Assembly: GCA_026874595.1 (NCBI GenBank)
Contig: CM049320.1
Coordinates: 7,071,464 to 7,135,463 of the forward strand
Length of the DNA stretch: 64,000 nucleotides
Source: Sipunculus nudus
Taxonomy: Eukaryota > Annelida > Sipuncula > Golfingiida > Sipunculidae
Direction: 5' to 3'
Part shown: one piece after another, positions 61,066 to 64,000 of the stretch
Layout of the letters: each line of letters begins with the position of its first letter
Position numbering within the stretch: position 1 is the stretch's first letter
Program-made: the position numbers and the translations under genes
Notes under the pieces: generated by a model
Databases searched by the model: none
What the model was told of the DNA's origin: nothing
Seen by the model: the letters and a program-made list of their open reading frames with translations, nothing else

Positions 61066-62145
61066 AAATTCAATACTCAGGGCTTCATATGTAAAATTAA
61101 GTACTCAGTGCTTAAAATGTTAAATTCAGTACTCAGTGCTTTCCATGTAAAATTCAGTACTCAGTGTTTCAAATGTAAAATTAAGTACTCAGTGTTTCAA
61201 ATGTAAAATTCAGTACTCAGTGTTTCAAATGTAAAATTCAGTACTCAGTGTTTCAAATGTAAAATTCAGTACTCAGTGTTTCAAATGTTAAATTCAGTAC
61301 TTTATCCTTCAAATGTAAAATTCAGTACTCAGTGTTTCAAATGTAAAATTCAGTACTCAGTGTTTCAAATGTTAAATTCAGTACTTTATCCTTCAAATGT
61401 AAAATTCAGTAATCAGTGCTTAAAATGTTAAATTCAGTACTCAGTGCTTCAAATGAAAAATTAAGTACTCAGTGTTTCAAATGTAAAATTCAGTACTCAG
61501 TGTTTCAAATGTAAAATTCAGTACTCAGTGTTTCAAATGTTAAATTCAGTACTTTATCCTTCAAATGTAAAATTCAGTACTCAGTGTTTCAAATGTTAAA
61601 TTCAGTACTTAATCCTTCAAATGTAAAATTCAGTACTCAGTGCTTCATATGTAAAATTCAGTACTCAGTGCTTAAAATGTTAAATTCAGTACTCAGTGCT
61701 TCAAATGAAAAATTCAGTCCTCAGGGCTTCATATGTAAAATTCAGTACTCAGTGCTTCATATGTAAAATTTAATACTCAGTCTTCCAATTGTAAAATTAA
61801 GTACTCAGTGCTTAAAATGTAAAATTCAGTACTCATTGCTTCAAATGAAAAATTCAATACTCAGGGCTTCATATGTAAAATTCAGTACTCAGTGCTTTCC
61901 ATGTAAAATTCAGTACTCAGTGTTTCAAATGTAAAATTAAGTACTCAGTGCTTTCCATGTAAAATTCAGTACTTAATCCTTCAAATGTAAAATTCAGTAC
62001 TCAGTGCTTAAAATGTAAATTTCAGTACTCAGTGCTTCAAATGTGCCATAAAATTCAGTACTAAGTGCTTCCTATGTAAAATTTAGTACTAAGTGCTCCC
62101 CAATGTAAAATTCAGTGCTAAGTGCTCCAAATGTAATTTTCCCAT
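61066..62145 (+). repeat. 28-bp minisatellite array 2
   Basis: About 38 tandem 28-bp units of the same family as array 1. The stretch 61584-61850 is nearly identical, unit by unit, to 55258-55520, including rare variants (CAGTCCTCAGGGC, AATTTAATACTCAGTC), so the arrays share a recent block duplication rather than independent expansion. Confidence 0.92.
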
Positions 62146-62449
62146 CCCAGTAGGGAGTATTAAGTTTGACAGTAAAAATAAAGAAGAACACTTGGTCAGC
62201 TCCTGGAACAAGAGAAAAAATTTATTTTTCTCTCAAACTGATAAAACTGTTAAAAATAGCACAACCTAAATACTTAAGTACAGAGTTGTTTAATGCCTAC
62301 CACAGAGTGGTACTGCATTTATATCTGAGGATGATATATGAACTTTCCATGGTTGAGATGGCTGAGTAAAGCAATTATGTACCTATGATAAAATTGATCT
62401 CATACATGTTACATATCACATTTATAATAAATAAATAACCTGCCGGTTT

Positions 62450-62825
62450 AATTTAGTACTCAGTGCTTATAAAGTACAATTCTGTACTCAGTGCTTATAA
62501 AGTATATTCTGTTCTCAATGATTATAAAGTACAATTCTGTACTCAGTGCTTATAAAGTATATTCTGTTCTCAATGATTATAAAGTACAATTCTGTACTCA
62601 GTGCTTATAAAGTATATTCGGTACACAATGCTTATAAAGTACAATTCTGTACTCAGTGCTTATAAAGTACAATTCTGTACTCAGTGCTTATAAAGTATAT
62701 TCTGTACTCAATGCTTATAAATTACAATTGTGTACTCAGTGCTTATAAAGTACAATTCTGTACTCAGTGCTTATAAAATATATTCTGTACTCAATGCTTA
62801 TAAAGTACAATTATATACTCAGTGA
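62450..62825 (+). repeat. Variant 28-bp minisatellite array 3
   Basis: Units read TACTCAGTGCTTATAAAGTA plus CAATTCTG (28 bp), partly alternating with 27-bp units TTCTCAATGATTATAAAGTA plus TATTCTG, giving a higher-order repeat. The TACTCAGTGCTT core is shared with arrays 1 and 2, pointing to common descent. It lies only about 160 bp from the ZNF593 splice donor. Confidence 0.9.
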
Positions 62826-62986
62826 CAACAAAGTAAAATTCTGCCCCATTGCATCTACAATACTGTCATGTAAATATCAGTTTAGAGCTTGTGCTTATCA
62901 ATTTAAAAGATAAAGTTATTACCGGAAGCAGATGTCTTTGCAGGAACCAGATAATCCTGGTAACAAGTTAACATTTTAGCCCTTAC

Positions 62987-63049
62987 CTCCTTTTGTGTGG
63001 CTTTCCGCGGAAGTGTTCCTTCAAGGCACTTTCATTTATGAAGTACTTT
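62987..63049 (-). CDS. ZNF593: ZNF593/Bud20 homologue, internal exon with zinc-finger His pair
   Basis: A 63-nt exon between a TTGTAG acceptor (complement of 63050-63055) and a GTAAGG donor (complement of 62981-62986). After one base completing a split codon it reads KYFINESALKEHFRGKPHKR, then two bases that complete Arg with the next exon. HFRGKPH supplies the H-x5-H half of the C2H2 U1-type finger; the Cys pair must lie in the upstream exon, outside the window. The family sequence here is RYFI(D/N)xxxLxxHFRxKxHKRR, followed directly by the LKxLxxEPY block found at 48420, so the pairing of the two exons is secure. Confidence 0.9.
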
Positions 63050-64000
63050 CTACAATGCAAGGTGAGAGATATCAGTTATAAACCCTCAATATAAATGAGA
63101 TTGTATCACTAGCTTTCACTTATAAAGAAAAGTTCTTCAGTACAAGTACAGCTACCCAGTACAGGTCTAGGGACCTAGGAGTATAAATAATGTTGGAAAA
63201 TGGTACAATCCCAAAAAAAGGTTTTAATAAGTTCAATATTAAAGCCAGCTACTTAGCTAACTTGACTTCTGGTTTAAGCTGAATATATATTAATGGCCTA
63301 TAGGTAATTTCTGTTAAAAAAAATTCTGATAATACCTCTGTGCTGGATCCATGAGCTTGTCTGTAAACATGCTACATGTTTGTGCAAATGTTGAAAAACA
63401 ATAAAAAGAACATGTAACCTTAACCTCAGGTGGCTGGTTGCAAAATACAAATGTGTGGAATTGATAATGTGACAAGTTGCAAAATGACCTTTGCAAAACT
63501 GACTGGCCTAGAGATGTCCTTGTTGAATGTGTTTGATTTGTTTTTCTGCGCACCCTACGTTATTACTTAGGTATTTCTTTGCAAATATATAAAGAAATTT
63601 CTCAAAAAAAACCCCAATAAAAACAACATTTATGTCAAATTTAACAACAAAATCAAAATGATGATGAATTATAAAATGTATGTATTTCCAGGTCATTCAA
63701 ATGAAACAAATGACAAATCATTGTGCTTTTGAGGCAAACACAGAAAAAGAAACTGGTTTCAAACTAAATTATAGAAAACATTCTCCTTTGTTAAACCTCA
63801 GATAACAAATTAAGGTAACAAATGTAAATTTATGAGACAAATGTTATCACCCAGTCCTTCCCTATTCCAAAGAAATGGAAAGTCCTTTTTGAACTTCACT
63901 GTTTCTCTGACATGATCGTGGCCCTGGGATGTGTGGGTAGTGAAAGTAACATACTTTCATTAAACACCCACTTAACTTCAAATCTGAAGCTCAAAAGTAA
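63050..64000 (-). other. Upstream intron of ZNF593, no further exon recognised
   Basis: AT-rich sequence scanned for the N-terminal part of the protein (basic start and Cys-x2-Cys) without success, so the remaining exon or exons lie beyond base 64000. Minus-strand frames at 63314-63553 and 63508-63696 do not match the family. Confidence 0.5.

Larger units (their letters stand above)
48421..62986 (-). other. Very long ZNF593 intron (about 14.6 kb)
   Basis: The intron is bounded by a GTAAGG donor (complement of 62981-62986) and a TTTCAG acceptor (complement of 48421-48426). It holds two copies of a 1.65-kb block, two 28-bp minisatellite arrays plus a variant array, a 280-bp tandem array, element R3 and several R1 copies. 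Short ACAAGGGACCCATGGGTCAC-type repeats occur at about 48454, 49063 (diverged) and 55524. No other exon was recognised. The stretches 48421-49130, 50800-52070 and 52310-54940 hold only low-complexity or unrecognised AT-rich DNA, with G or C runs at about 51126-51140, 51200-51219 and 51300-51317. Confidence 0.8.

Overview
The window looks like a eukaryotic, AT-rich, intron- and repeat-dominated nuclear contig. The repeat content (tRNA-derived SINEs with a CTCCGACTTCCTCCA-type tail, GCCTCCGCC-ended MITEs, microsatellite-tailed elements, a repeat carrying TGACCTTTGACCCTGTGAC) together with lophotrochozoan-like protein fragments suggests a mollusc, probably a bivalve. That assignment is inference; nothing here fixes a species. 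No prokaryotic operon, CRISPR array, phage or plasmid feature is present, and nearly all short ORFs are chance frames or frames through repeats.

Supported genes. One apparently functional gene is present: the minus-strand homologue of ZNF593/Bud20, a zinc-finger factor of 60S ribosome biogenesis. Its last exon (48279-48420) and the preceding exon (62987-63049) are both intact, have canonical splice sites and join in phase. They are separated by an intron of about 14.6 kb; the 5' end of the gene lies beyond base 64000. Three gene relics are clear: two inverted copies of the 3' half of a class-A GPCR (minus, about 7700-8065; plus, about 11885-12347), both broken by stops and frameshifts, and a retinol-dehydrogenase-like SDR pseudogene (plus, 23062-25347) that keeps splice junctions but has lost its catalytic exons. 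Three weaker promoter or first-exon candidates are flagged at about 1481, 6486 and 16913.

Layout. 1-6.5 kb: mostly unrecognised DNA with a SINE and a solo LTR. 7.6-12.4 kb: inverted GPCR relics flanked by TAATAG arrays. 12.4-16.7 kb: long (TA)n tracts, a SINE-like tandem and a 60-bp minisatellite. 17-25 kb: unrecognised DNA, then the SDR pseudogene. 26-35 kb: an interspersed element and a diverged direct segmental duplication (about 27968-29575 versus 30810-34922); the second copy has been expanded by a MITE, a solo LTR and other DNA. 35-47.8 kb: several MITEs and SINEs. 48.3-63 kb: the ZNF593 intron, built largely from duplicated blocks, 28-bp minisatellites and a 280-bp tandem array.

The most informative new observations are: two solo LTRs, each with a perfect 4-bp target duplication; the inverted GPCR pair; the SDR relic with mismatched splice phases that show exon loss; a repeat family carrying an NRF1-like palindrome, one copy of which is split by a MITE; and the very large repeat-built intron of an otherwise compact, conserved gene. 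I found no convincing new multi-gene system.
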